Below are positions 16,200 to 26,300 of a stretch of DNA of 64,000 bases, piece after piece. The notes under the pieces are model-generated. The model was not told the origin of the DNA and did no database searches. It saw only the letters and a program-made list of their open reading frames with translations. The stretch spans positions 14,643 to 78,642 of the forward strand of contig JBFHML010000003.1 in the NCBI GenBank assembly GCA_041594335.1, written 5' to 3'. The stretch is from JAGPUQ01 sp041594335. Lineage in GTDB: Bacteria > Pseudomonadota > Gammaproteobacteria > Pseudomonadales > Porticoccaceae. The stretch's first letter is position 1, and each line of letters opens with the position of its first letter. The position numbers were made by a program, and so were the translations under genes.

Positions 16200-17306
16200 A
16201 TGCCTGACCGCCCTATCTCCACTGCCTCATCCGCTGGACCGGAAGCCGACAATCACTCCCTGGAAGCGAAGGTCGCGGAGCTACGCCGCCGGTTCGGCTC
16301 CAGATTGCCGCGACACTTGGAGATCTACCCTTCGCCCCCCACCGGCTATCGAATGCGAGCCGAATTTCGTATCTGGCACCAGGATGAACGCTGTCATTAC
16401 GCCATGTACCGGCCGGGCCGTGGCGGGCAGCCCTATATGATCGAGCACTACCCCCCGGGCTCCCCCGTCATTACGGCGCTCATGCCGGCCCTGCTCACCC
16501 ACCTCAACACCGAGCCCGAATTACGCCATCGCCTGTTCACCGTCGAGTTCCTCACCACTACCAGCGGCCAAGCCGTGATCACCCTAATCTACCATCGCCC
16601 GCTTGACTCACGCTGGGAAGCGGCGGCAACCAAACTCCACTCCCATCTTGGCTGTCATGTCATCGGCCGCAGCCGCGGCCAGAAACTCGTTATCGGTGAG
16701 GATTACGTGACCGAGACCCTCAGCGTCGCCGGCCGAACATATCACTGGCGGCAGTACGAAACCGGTTTCACCCAGCCCAACGCCGCCATCAACCGGGAGA
16801 TGCTCGCCTGGGTCGCCCGCGAGGGCCGGAAACTGGGCGGTGATTTACTCGAACTGTACTGCGGCAACGGCAATTTCACGCTGGTAATGGCCAACGAATT
16901 CCAACGCGTGTTAGCTACAGAGGTCTCCAAACTCTCGGTGCGCGCGGCCCAGCACAACTTGCAGCGCAATGGCGCCGACAATGTGGCCTTGGTGCGCATG
17001 GCCAGCGCCGAAGTCAGCGACGCCTTGGCCGGCGTCCGACCCTTCCGCCGCCTGCGCCACCTCAACCTTGCTGATTACACATTCAACACCCTGTTGGTGG
17101 ACCCACCGCGCGCAGGTCTCGACGAGGCCACCTTACGCCTCGCCAAAAACTTCACAAACATTCTTTATATATCATGCAACCCATTGTCTTTATTGGAAAA
17201 CATTATCGATCTGGAAGCACAGCACCGGATCGTCTCCGGAGCCGTTTTCGACCAGTTCCCCGGCACGGATCACCTCGAATGCGGGCTACTGCTGGCCCGT
17301 GTCTGA
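16200..17306 (+). CDS. trmA: tRNA (uracil(54)-C5)-methyltransferase
   Basis: 368 residues, matching E. coli TrmA in size (366). It makes ribothymidine (m5U54) in the T-loop of tRNAs from SAM. Early region: GYRMRAEFRIWHQDERCHYAMY. SAM motif I is LELYCGNGNFTL; LLVDPPRAGLDE and YISCNPLSL carry the acidic residue and the catalytic Cys, and the C-terminal FDQFPGTDHLECGLLL the general base Glu. No Fe-S Cys cluster, unlike RlmD, supporting TrmA. Its last 37 bases overlap the convergent DUF2489 gene. Confidence 0.95.
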   Translation: MPDRPISTASSAGPEADNHSLEAKVAELRRRFGSRLPRHLEIYPSPPTGYRMRAEFRIWHQDERCHYAMYRPGRGGQPYMIEHYPPGSPVITALMPALLTHLNTEPELRHRLFTVEFLTTTSGQAVITLIYHRPLDSRWEAAATKLHSHLGCHVIGRSRGQKLVIGEDYVTETLSVAGRTYHWRQYETGFTQPNAAINREMLAWVAREGRKLGGDLLELYCGNGNFTLVMANEFQRVLATEVSKLSVRAAQHNLQRNGADNVALVRMASAEVSDALAGVRPFRRLRHLNLADYTFNTLLVDPPRAGLDEATLRLAKNFTNILYISCNPLSLLENIIDLEAQHRIVSGAVFDQFPGTDHLECGLLLARV

Positions 17307-17797
17307 AGACTCCTGCCGCCGGCTCCGGAGTCAGCACGATCATCGTCTCGCGCTAAAATTTCGCGAGCGGCGGCCAACACGAAATCCCGAAAATCTCGCT
17401 CGACAGCCTCTCGCTCCAACGTATAGACATGCTGTTGGCGGCGGTCCAATGCGCGCCAAGCGTCCAGTATGGGCAAGTGCGCGGTCGCCGCAGCGACTTG
17501 GCCGAAAACGCGAGTTCGCTCCTCTGGATACCGGCCTTGCTCTATTTGACCGAGCAAATAACTGATCCGCTGGCAGCCTTCGGTCAAGGTAATCTCTTCT
17601 TCAATCATGGCACCTGCCAACAGCCGAATCCCGAACAGCGCCTGCTCCTGCCGCGTTTCGCGCGCCTGCGCTTGCGCCTCGGCAGCCTCGCGTCGCTCCT
17701 GTGCCTGCCGCCGTAAACGGACCGCGAGCCACCCGGCGTATGCCGCCAACGGCACGATCACCGCACCGGCCGCCAGCAACCACAGGTATGACGTCAT
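17270..17797 (-). CDS. DUF2489 domain-containing membrane-anchored protein
   Basis: 175 residues from ATG 17797. A single N-terminal membrane helix (about 3-25, YLWLLAAGAVIVPLAAYAGW) is followed by a charged, probably coiled-coil region (30-55, RRQAQERREAAEAQAQARET) and a cytoplasmic domain with LTEGCQRISYLLGQIEQG, typical of DUF2489. Function unknown. The start codon overlaps the stop of the AEC transporter by one base (TAATG on the minus strand), indicating translational coupling. The 3' end runs 37 bases into trmA on the other strand, and its tail after about residue 155 is low-complexity. Confidence 0.8.
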   Translation of the reverse strand: MTSYLWLLAAGAVIVPLAAYAGWLAVRLRRQAQERREAAEAQAQARETRQEQALFGIRLLAGAMIEEEITLTEGCQRISYLLGQIEQGRYPEERTRVFGQVAAATAHLPILDAWRALDRRQQHVYTLEREAVERDFRDFVLAAAREILARDDDRADSGAGGRSLQTRASSSPHSR

Positions 17798-18738
17798 TAC
17801 ACCAACCCCCACCACCTGAGCAGAATCAACCCTGCACAGTTCACCATAAACGACAGCACCCCACTGACCAGTACGATGTTAGCGGCAAGCCTGCGATCGC
17901 CCCCAAACATCTCCGCGAACACCACACTGATCGAGGCCGTAGGCGAAGCCAGCACCAGAAACAGTATGCCGAGCTCCATATCGCGCAAGCCCGCGCCAAA
18001 CCCGACGGCGGTTCCCAAGGCCGGCATCCAAATGCACTTGTAGAATGCCGCCCCCCAACTCGCCAATGCCGGCTTGCGGAGTTCGCGAAAATTCAGCGAA
18101 GCACCCAGCATGAACAACACCAAGGGCACAGTCAGCTGGCCGACAATGTTGCCCGTCTCTACCAACAATTGCGGCAGCGGTACTTTCAGTGCGCCCGCCA
18201 AGATACCCAACAAGATGCCGAGTATCACCGGATTACGGATCACCGAGATCCCCGCACCCCCCGCCACCGGCGCGCCATAACGGCGCAGCATCAGCACCGA
18301 AAACACATTGCCAAACACAATGAAAATGGCCATCGGCAACGACGCCAAGACGACGCCCTCGCGACCGTAGACGCTCTGCGCCATTGCCAGCCCGGCGATC
18401 AGCAAATTGCCACGCGCCGCGCCCTGCAGAAACACCCCACGCTGCTCACGCCGCACCCCGAGGATCCTAGCCAGTGGCCACGCCAACAACGAAAGTCCCA
18501 TCACCAATCCGGCACTGACGAACAGAAATCTTGGCGCGCGCGCCAACTCGATTTCCGCGGTGGCCAAGGACAAAAACAGCATCATTGGCGCGCCCAGATT
18601 GAATACCAGCCGGGACGCGTCGCGTAAGAAGTCGTCGCTGAGCATGCCGGCGCGGCGCAGCACCACCCCCAATGCGGTGACCAGGTAAATGGGGGTCACC
18701 GTACCCAACGCAAACCAGATGACTTCCAGCGGATTCAC
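17797..18738 (-). CDS. AEC (auxin efflux carrier) family transporter
   Basis: 313 residues with about ten predicted membrane helices in two inverted halves, the architecture of bacterial AEC carriers of the BART superfamily. Conserved features are the start PLEVIWFALGTVTPIYLVTA, the NPVILGILLGILAG helix near 170, and the second-half motif ASWGAAFYKCIWMP with LASPTASISVVFAEM near the end. Bacterial members include malate and malonate carriers; the substrate here is unknown. The DUF2489 gene starts on its stop codon. Inner-membrane location. Confidence 0.88.
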   Translation of the reverse strand: MNPLEVIWFALGTVTPIYLVTALGVVLRRAGMLSDDFLRDASRLVFNLGAPMMLFLSLATAEIELARAPRFLFVSAGLVMGLSLLAWPLARILGVRREQRGVFLQGAARGNLLIAGLAMAQSVYGREGVVLASLPMAIFIVFGNVFSVLMLRRYGAPVAGGAGISVIRNPVILGILLGILAGALKVPLPQLLVETGNIVGQLTVPLVLFMLGASLNFRELRKPALASWGAAFYKCIWMPALGTAVGFGAGLRDMELGILFLVLASPTASISVVFAEMFGGDRRLAANIVLVSGVLSFMVNCAGLILLRWWGLV

Positions 18739-18839
18739 GTCCAGAGCCCCTGGCGGCCGTACGCCTCGGTCACCGCCATGCCGAGCACAAGCGCAACAGC
18801 CACACCGATCACGCGGAGCCTCCGGTAGAATGCCGCGCT

Positions 18840-19703
18840 ATGCGCGAACCCCCGAAAATTCTGGTCTTCGATTCCGGCGTAGGCGGGTTGAGCGTGCTGG
18901 CTGCGGTCCGGGAGCATTTGCCCGGCTGCGAATTCCTCTTTGCCTGCGACAATGCCGCCTTTCCCTATGGCACCAAAGGGGAAACCGAACTCATCGAACG
19001 CGTCGATCATGTCGTAGGAATCCTGGCGCGCCGTTGGGCGCCAACCCTGATCGTGATCGCCTGTAACAGCGCCAGCACCCTGGCACTGCCCCGGCTGCGT
19101 TCCCGGCTCTCGCAACCCGTAGTAGGGGTTGTCCCGGCCATCAAGCCTGCCGCAGCGCAGTCGACCACCAAGGTGATCGGCCTGCTGGGCACTGAGGGCA
19201 CGGTCGGCCGGTTGTACACGCAGCAACTCATCAACGACTTCGCTCACGGTTGCCGGGTAATCCCGTTGGGCAGCTCTCGTTTGGTGGAGATCGCGGAGCA
19301 AGCCATGCGCGGCACACCACCCAACGACGCTGAACTGCGACACATCCTGTCGCCGTTGTTTGCAGAACCCGCGCTGGACACGGTGGTGTTGGCTTGCACG
19401 CATTTCCCCCTTCTCTCCCGGCAGTTGGCAGCCGCTGCGCCCCGTCCCGTGCACTGGGTAGACTCCGGTGCAGCCATTGCCCGCCGTACTGCCTCGTTGC
19501 TGCCCGGTTGGCGGCCAGCAGCCGACCGCGGCTTTTCCGCGAACTTCACCAGCCCCACGACACTGCAGGGGCTTTACCCAACCTTGGCAGACCTCGGATG
19601 CCACGAAATCACAGTGTGCGACACATCGGACAGCCACCCTTTCTCCACCAACAATACCTCCGATAAAAATATTTTTAATCAAATAGATAGGAATGATAGT
19701 TAA
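18840..19703 (+). CDS. murI: Glutamate racemase
   Basis: 287 residues; interconverts L- and D-glutamate for peptidoglycan. The two catalytic cysteines are in VIACNSASTLALP (near 75) and VLACTHFPLL (near 187), each followed by the conserved Thr or Ser, and the opening ILVFDSGVGGLSV carries the active-site Asp-Ser pair. The last 25 residues (HPFSTNNTSDKNIFNQIDRN) are polar and encoded by unusually AT-rich DNA compared with the GC-rich surroundings, so the tail looks like poorly conserved extension. TAGAAT upstream (18826-18831) could be a -10 box without a good -35. Confidence 0.95.
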   Translation: MREPPKILVFDSGVGGLSVLAAVREHLPGCEFLFACDNAAFPYGTKGETELIERVDHVVGILARRWAPTLIVIACNSASTLALPRLRSRLSQPVVGVVPAIKPAAAQSTTKVIGLLGTEGTVGRLYTQQLINDFAHGCRVIPLGSSRLVEIAEQAMRGTPPNDAELRHILSPLFAEPALDTVVLACTHFPLLSRQLAAAAPRPVHWVDSGAAIARRTASLLPGWRPAADRGFSANFTSPTTLQGLYPTLADLGCHEITVCDTSDSHPFSTNNTSDKNIFNQIDRNDS

Positions 19704-19744
19704 ACTTTAACAAAACATTTACCGGTTGACGCGTACCCCGGCGC

Positions 19745-20506
19745 TCAGGGTTCGGCAGCCAAGGTCAGCACGCCACGGCCACCCCGGGCTGGCACGCTCA
19801 AGTAACGTCGCCCGCCCACCGCGAAGAACGTCGGCGTCACCAGAGACTCCGGATGGGTGCGAAAGTCCGCCAGGGCCGCTGCACAACTCGGATACGCGGA
19901 CAGTCGACGGCAATTGACCTCGGTAGCACGCATCACCCAATACTCTCCAGCCTCGCCTAGCGCCACCACTTGGGCGGGAGCGGCCCAGAAGGAATCCACG
20001 AGCTCGACACCGTCGTGGCTTCCCACCTGCAGGGGCGGCAACTCGGCCACGAAAAAATGGGTGGCAAAGCGCTTGGGACGTGTCGAGGGGGTCACCCAAT
20101 AGGCAAATGGCACCAACGCATCGGTGGCCGGGCACAACCCCTGTTGCGCCAACCAAACCCCAAAAGGCACTTCGCCGCATGCCACCCGCTCCCGCTCCCC
20201 GGCCAGCTCAGCCAGCAGCTCCGGGGCAGGCCAGCTACCGTCGAGATGACGCGCAAATAGGATTCCGGCCTCTTCAAAGACCTCTCGAATAGCCGCCAGC
20301 CGGTGGGCAGATAAGGAGTCGGAATTCGCCGATACCTCAGTGTCCTGAGCCTCCAAGGCACCACCCGGAAAAACCAAGGCGCCACCGGCAAATCTGGTGG
20401 CACTGTGGCGCTGAACCATAAAGATTTCCCACCCTGAAACGCCCTCACGGCCGATAACCAGGCTCGCGGAAGGCCGAGGTGGCACCGGCGGCGCCGCATC
20501 CGTCAC
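19745..20506 (-). CDS. NUDIX hydrolase family protein (NUDT19-like)
   Basis: About 253 residues. The Nudix helix is visible as FPGGALEAQD followed, after an insertion, by AAIREVFEEAGILF (REVFEEAG at about 74-81). The long spacing between GG and RExxEE is typical of the NUDT19/RP2p-like branch that hydrolyses CoA or related diphosphates. I chose GTG at 20506 because TAGGAG lies 5 bases upstream; the upstream ATG at 20569 has no ribosome site and would add 21 residues overlapping the region divergent from the AddB-like gene. The substrate is not determined. Confidence 0.82.
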   Translation of the reverse strand: MTDAAPPVPPRPSASLVIGREGVSGWEIFMVQRHSATRFAGGALVFPGGALEAQDTEVSANSDSLSAHRLAAIREVFEEAGILFARHLDGSWPAPELLAELAGERERVACGEVPFGVWLAQQGLCPATDALVPFAYWVTPSTRPKRFATHFFVAELPPLQVGSHDGVELVDSFWAAPAQVVALGEAGEYWVMRATEVNCRRLSAYPSCAAALADFRTHPESLVTPTFFAVGGRRYLSVPARGGRGVLTLAAEP

Positions 20507-20696
20507 GGTAGCTCCTATCTCCTGCGCCACGGCAAAAAAAGCGCTGCCAAGCGATATTGTACCCGCCATGCGGCACCATCCGACCCATAGACTTCGAACC
20601 AACGCTGTTGGGCCCCCGGACTCCGCCTGCCCCAATGCCAATCTGCGGCCCGGCGCCTCTACAATCCCCCTCTATCCGATCGACGCAGGCCCTGCC

Positions 20697-23375
20697 ATGC
20701 CCAGTCCCCCCGCCGATATCGTCTCGCTGCGCCCCGCGCTGGTGGCCAGAGAATTGATCCTGACCGCCAATCAGCGGTTAGCGCGAGCGCTGGAGCAAAG
20801 CTGGGCAGCGGAGCAGGACGCGATCGGTCGCACCGCCTGGGAGCGTCCGCGCATTTATGCGCTCGAGCATTGGTTCAACACCCAATGGGAACGCCTTCGC
20901 GACGCAGCCTTCCCCCCCGCGCTCGCCGCAAGTCCAGCCAACCTAGCCGTCGAACAGCGGCTCTGGCGGAGCGTGATCGCGCGACAACCCGACATTGCGC
21001 ACGAAGAGGCTACCGGCTTTGCACGGCTCGCTTTGTCCGCCCGCCAATTACTGGAACGCTGGGACCTAGATCTCACCCGGATCGGTAGCGACCACTGTGG
21101 CAGCGCCCTGTTTGCCAGCTGGTTACCCCTGTGGCGCAGAGCGATGGCCGCGCGCGCGCTCCTGACCCGGGAGCAGTGCCTGGAACTACTGCTCGAAGCG
21201 CATGACAGCGGCGTCCTACCCGGCGCGGGACACGCCCATCTGATCGGTTTCGCCGCCCTCCCGCCACGCTATCGCCGCGTTCTCGAACAGCTTTGCGATC
21301 GCCTGACCACCCATACGCCACCCCGGCGCAACAGCGTCCGTCGGCTGGTCACTCCGGCGGATGCCGACGCCGAGATCGCCGCGGCCGTTGACTGGGCCGC
21401 CGATTACTTGCGCGCCCATCCCGACCGAAGGATTGGCCTCGTGATCCCCGATTTGGCCGCGTGCCGGGATCGGGTCGAGCGGCTGGTACGCGACGCGCTC
21501 ACGCCCCACCATTGCCTACCCTCAACCCCCTGGAGCCCGGCGCCCTGCAACATTTCGGCAGGCCAGCCGCTGAGTGACCTGCCGCTGGCCCGCACAGCGC
21601 TCACGCTACTCGGCCTACACGAAGAGAGCCTGCCTTCCGGCTGCGCATACGCCCTGCTCCACGATGTGTACTGGGGCGATCCGGACGCCGAACTGGAGGT
21701 GAGGTCACGCGCGGAGATCGAATTGCGCGAAGGCCGAGCGGTCACCCTGGGAGCCAGCGATCTGCGCCGAGCATTGGCGCATGCCGAGACCCACCTGCAA
21801 ACCCCAGCCTTGGTGACAGAGCGCCTTCAAGAGGCCGCCGAGCAACGCCGGCGGGCACCTCGAAACACCGATTTTCGGACTTGGGCAAGGCTATTCGAGA
21901 GCTATCTTGGCTGCCTGGGCTGGCCCGGCCAACGCAGCCTCGATAGTCACGAATTTCAACAACGACAACACTGGCAAGAACTGCTGGAACATTTGGGTGC
22001 GCTGGCCGTCACCGGAGAAACTGTCGATTGGGGTGAGGCACTGGACGAACTTCGTCGGCTGGCGAAAGCGGCGCCTTTCCAATCCCGGACCCCCGCAGGT
22101 CGACTGCAGATACTGGGCGTTTTGGAGGCCGCTGGACTGCAATTCGACGCACTCTGGGTCACCAACATGACCGACAGCCGCTGGCCAGAGCCCCTCGATC
22201 CACACCCACTACTGCCCGCGGCGCTACAACGGCATTTGGCCATGCCCAGAGCCCAGCCCGAGCACGAACTCGCGCTTGCGCAACTGCGACTACAAGAGTT
22301 CGAGGGCGCTGCGGCCGAGATAGTGTTTAGCTACCCGCTACGCGATGGCGAGGTCGAACTTCAGCCCTATACGGGACTTCGGGACCTGCCCGCAACACCG
22401 GCAGCCGAGCCCCGCACTCACCCTTGGATCCCGCTGGCACGCAACGCCACCGCACCGGAAATCGTGGCTTGGGGAGATGCACCGCCCTGTGGCGCGGGAG
22501 AACTCGAAGGCGGCGGCAGTGCACGACTGCGCGACCAATCGAATGCACCATTCAATGCATTCGCCATCTGGCGGCTGGGCGCACGCCCCCTACTCGAACC
22601 CGAACCCGGACTCTCACGCGCCGATCGCGGCAAACTGGTACACCGCGCCCTGGAGCTCTTCTGGACAGGGTTGGCCAACCAGGAACAACTCCTCGCCCTG
22701 GACGAGGGCGCACGCGCGCAAACCCTGCGCGCGGCCATCACGGGTGCGCTCGATGAACTGGCCCGCCACCGGCCCGAACTCCACGGGCCACGGCTACGCA
22801 GCGTGGAAACCGACTGCTTATACCGCCTCCTGCTCGCCTGGCTGACCATCGAAATGGCTCGCCCCCCTTTTGCGGTCGTCGCTCGCGAGCATCGGGTCGC
22901 GCTGGATCTCGCGGGCCTACCGATAGCACTGCGTATCGATCGGATCGATCGCCTCGCAGACGACCGCGTCTTGTTACTCGACTATAAGACCGGTGCGACC
23001 CACTCCAGCAGTTGGGATGGGGAGCGCCCCGAGGATCCACAGTTGCCGCTTTATGCTCTGGCGCACCCGGAGCACCTCGCCGGCATCGCGCTAGCGCGTA
23101 TCCGTATCGACCCACGGCAAGGGTGCGATTTGACCGGACTCGCCGATCGCGAACTTCTCGGTTGCAAGACACTAGCCGATGCCGGTCTACCAGACGATTG
23201 GGCACAGGCATTGCGCCACTGGGAACGCACCTTGGGCAGCCTGGCGCGAGAATTTCTGCAAGGCACCGCTACCTTATGTCACCACCATCCCGACAGCGCT
23301 ACCCGAGACCCGTTAATCGCCCTCAATAGACTGCCGGAACTTGAAGATATTCAAAGGATAATAGAAAGCTCATGA
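20697..23375 (+). CDS. AddB-like PD-(D/E)XK nuclease, 'probable DNA repair protein' (TIGR03623-type)
   Basis: 892 residues from ATG 20697. The C-terminal RecB-type nuclease motifs are clear: RIDRIDRLADD, DYKTG with Asp762 and Lys764, and QLPLYALA from 782. The N-terminal half shows the inactivated-helicase layout of AddB (ILTANQRLARAL; LGVLEAAGLQFDALWVTNM). Size and the immediate AddA-like neighbour fit the proteobacterial AddB relative described as a probable DNA repair protein. I see no clustered Cys set for the 4Fe-4S centre of classical AddB. Its stop overlaps the next start by 4 bases (ATGA), so the two are translated together, presumably as one double-strand-break-resecting complex. Confidence 0.85.
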   Translation: MPSPPADIVSLRPALVARELILTANQRLARALEQSWAAEQDAIGRTAWERPRIYALEHWFNTQWERLRDAAFPPALAASPANLAVEQRLWRSVIARQPDIAHEEATGFARLALSARQLLERWDLDLTRIGSDHCGSALFASWLPLWRRAMAARALLTREQCLELLLEAHDSGVLPGAGHAHLIGFAALPPRYRRVLEQLCDRLTTHTPPRRNSVRRLVTPADADAEIAAAVDWAADYLRAHPDRRIGLVIPDLAACRDRVERLVRDALTPHHCLPSTPWSPAPCNISAGQPLSDLPLARTALTLLGLHEESLPSGCAYALLHDVYWGDPDAELEVRSRAEIELREGRAVTLGASDLRRALAHAETHLQTPALVTERLQEAAEQRRRAPRNTDFRTWARLFESYLGCLGWPGQRSLDSHEFQQRQHWQELLEHLGALAVTGETVDWGEALDELRRLAKAAPFQSRTPAGRLQILGVLEAAGLQFDALWVTNMTDSRWPEPLDPHPLLPAALQRHLAMPRAQPEHELALAQLRLQEFEGAAAEIVFSYPLRDGEVELQPYTGLRDLPATPAAEPRTHPWIPLARNATAPEIVAWGDAPPCGAGELEGGGSARLRDQSNAPFNAFAIWRLGARPLLEPEPGLSRADRGKLVHRALELFWTGLANQEQLLALDEGARAQTLRAAITGALDELARHRPELHGPRLRSVETDCLYRLLLAWLTIEMARPPFAVVAREHRVALDLAGLPIALRIDRIDRLADDRVLLLDYKTGATHSSSWDGERPEDPQLPLYALAHPEHLAGIALARIRIDPRQGCDLTGLADRELLGCKTLADAGLPDDWAQALRHWERTLGSLAREFLQGTATLCHHHPDSATRDPLIALNRLPELEDIQRIIESS

Positions 23376-26300
23376 CACCAGATCTGGATGTTCGTCAGGC
23401 CGCGCTGGATATCCACCGGTCCTTTTCCGTGGTCGCGCCGGCAGGCTCGGGCAAAACCGGCCTGCTAACGCAGCGCATGCTGCGCTTGCTCGCTGCATGC
23501 GAACAGCCGGAAGAAGTACTGTGCATGACCTTTACCCGCAAGGCGGCCGGCGAGATGCGCCGCCGCATCCTCTCCGCCCTCCAGCGGGCCCAGGAGGATA
23601 CACCTCCCTCGGACGCATTTGCTCGCCAGACCTGGGATCTGGCGCGGGCCGCTGTGGCACGAGACCGGGCCGCCGGGTGGCGACTCACCGAGGCGGTCAA
23701 CCGGCTACAAATCCACACGATCGACGCCTACTGCATGCAGCTGGCTCGGCGGCTGGCCGGCGAAGCCGGCGTGATCGCCACCCTCACCCCGACAGAGCAC
23801 GTCGTCCCCCTCTACCAGGAGGCCGTCCGGGAACTCTGCGCGCGACTCGAATCTGCGGATGCTACCGGGGCCGCTTTGGCGGTACTGCTCTCGCATCTCG
23901 ACAACCACTGGCCGCGGTTAGAAGAGCTCCTGATCCGATTGCTCAGTCGCCGCGAGCAGTGGCTGGCCCAGTTACTCGCCAGCAACAATGAACGGGCTGC
24001 GCTGGAGAGCGCCGTGGAGACGCTCATCAGGGACACGCTGTCGGCCCTGACCGAAGCCTTCTCGCACGTCGCTGGTGATTTGCCTGGATTGTTACGCTAT
24101 GTTGCCGCCAATCGCGCCGCCCAGGGCGCCCCCGCCATTCTCGACGTCGCCGCGAGGACGCTGCCGGAGCCCAACAGCACCGCGTTGCCGGCTTGGAAAG
24201 TTATCCTGTCACTTTTCTTAGCAAAAGACGGCAACTTACGCAGCAAAGTAGACAAGCGACAAGGCATGCCCACCGCGAAGGACTCGGTCGTCCCGGCTGA
24301 GGCCAACCACTGGAAGGCCTGCTGGGCGGACCTCCGGGAACAATTGGCAACGCGGCCGCAGTGGCTAGCATTGGCGCAAGACACCCTGGCATTGCCAGAT
24401 AGCCCACCGAGTGACACCCAGTGGGAAGTGCTGAACAGCCTCGCGCGGTTGCTTCCAGAATTGGCGGCGCACCTAGAACTGGTGTTTCAGCGTCGCGGAC
24501 AATGCGATTTTACCGCCGTTGCCCTGGCTGCCCTGCGCGCTCTAGGCGACGACGAGGCCCCTAGCGACCTGGCACTGCGTCTCGATTATCGCCTACGCCA
24601 TATCCTGGTCGACGAGTGTCAGGATACCTCGGGATTGCAATTCGATCTGCTCCGTCGACTCACCGCCGGCTGGCAAAACGGCGACGGACGTACGCTCTTC
24701 CTGGTCGGTGATGGCATGCAATCCCTATACGGATTTCGCAATGCCAACGTCGGCCTATTTCTAGACAGTCGCCGCCATCCGCTGGGAAACTTGCACCTGC
24801 AGGCCGTGGAACTGCAAGCCAATTTCCGTTCGCAAGCGAAACTGATCCACTGGTTCAACCGTATTTTTCAGCACGCGTTTCCAGCCCGCGAGGACCCCGG
24901 CCGCGGCGCCGTCCCCTATGCACCAGCGATTGCAGTGCAACCACCATTGCCCGAACCCGCGGTGGCGATCGACGTACTCGCTACCGACGCCGACGACACA
25001 CACCTGGGCGAACAGGTCGCGGCCTGCGCTGCGCAGGCGCTCGCCACGCCGGGCTCGGTGGCTATCCTTGCCCGCTCCCGCGGTCACTTGCAAGCCATCC
25101 TGCCAGCCCTGAACCGCCGCGGGCTGCCCTGGCAGGCCACCGACATCGACCGCCTGGGCCATCGCATGGCCGTGATCGATCTGCTCTCACTGACCCGCGC
25201 GCTACTGTCCCCGACCGATCGCGTCGCCTGGCTTGCGGTGCTACGCGCTCCTTGGAGCGGACTCAGTCACGCAGACCTCTTGGCCTTGGCCGGAATCCAT
25301 GCCGGCGATCTGCGCGCGCCCCTCATCCCGCGGCTGATGCGGTGGCAGGACAACGCCGCGCTGAGCGCGGCTGGCCAAGCGACGCTTGCCCGAGTGGCCC
25401 CGATCCTGCTGGATGCCTGGCGCGCACGGGAGCGCAAGCCATTGCGAAGCCATGTCGAAGGGGTCTGGATCGCGCTCGGCGGGCCGGCCACGCTGCTCGA
25501 CCCGGATGACCTGCGCCTGTGTCAACAGTATTTCGGGCTATTGGAACGCGAAGCCGATATCGCCCGTAGCGACTGGCCGGAGTTTGTTCGCCGCGCCCAA
25601 CAAGGCTACGCGACGCCGGTGGCCCACACAGATGCACAACTGCACATTCTCACCATGCACAAAGCCAAGGGGCTGGAGTTCGATACCGTGATCCTCCCAG
25701 CCCTCGACCGCGCTACCCGCGGGGACGAAACCGCGCTGTTACTGTGGCACGAGCGGGTGACTGCCGCCGGCCACCGGGAACTGTTGATCTCGCCCCGACA
25801 ACGCAGTGGCGACGCTGGCGATCCACTGTATGAATGGCTCCGGCGCGAAGCTAAGCTGGCACGCCAACTCGAAAATACCCGTACCCTGTACGTCGCCTGT
25901 ACCCGGGCCGTGCGGCGCTTACACCTGGTGTTTCGGCAGCCGGGCCCCAAAGGACCACCGAACGATTCGCTGTTGGCACCCATCTGGCCCGCACTCGAGT
26001 CCGAACTGACCCATCCCGGAGCCGATACCCAAGTGACGATGCATTCCCCGGCACCGACCGCCACGGCCGCCGCCGAGCCTGTGCTGACGCACGGGTTACG
26101 CCTTCCGCCGGACTGGCAGCCCGTGTGGCCAGCGCGCCCCGCCACCCCGCCATCGCCAACACCAAACGACGAACGCGAATCGGATGGCTCTTCCCTCGCA
26201 CGCTTGGCGGGCACCCTGTTCCACCGCAGTGTATGTCAGCTGCTCCGCGAGGGGCCGCGCCATTGGGACACGGCACGCATCCAGCGCCAGGAGCTGGTTT

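Noticed and set aside
17701..18627. A 300-codon open frame on the plus strand opposite the AEC transporter
   Set aside because: Its His/Gln/Arg/Pro-rich composition is typical of antisense translation and the opposite strand encodes a convincing membrane carrier.
18735..19682. A 315-codon open frame antisense to murI
   Set aside because: murI with both catalytic cysteines occupies the other strand, and this frame shows no family resemblance.
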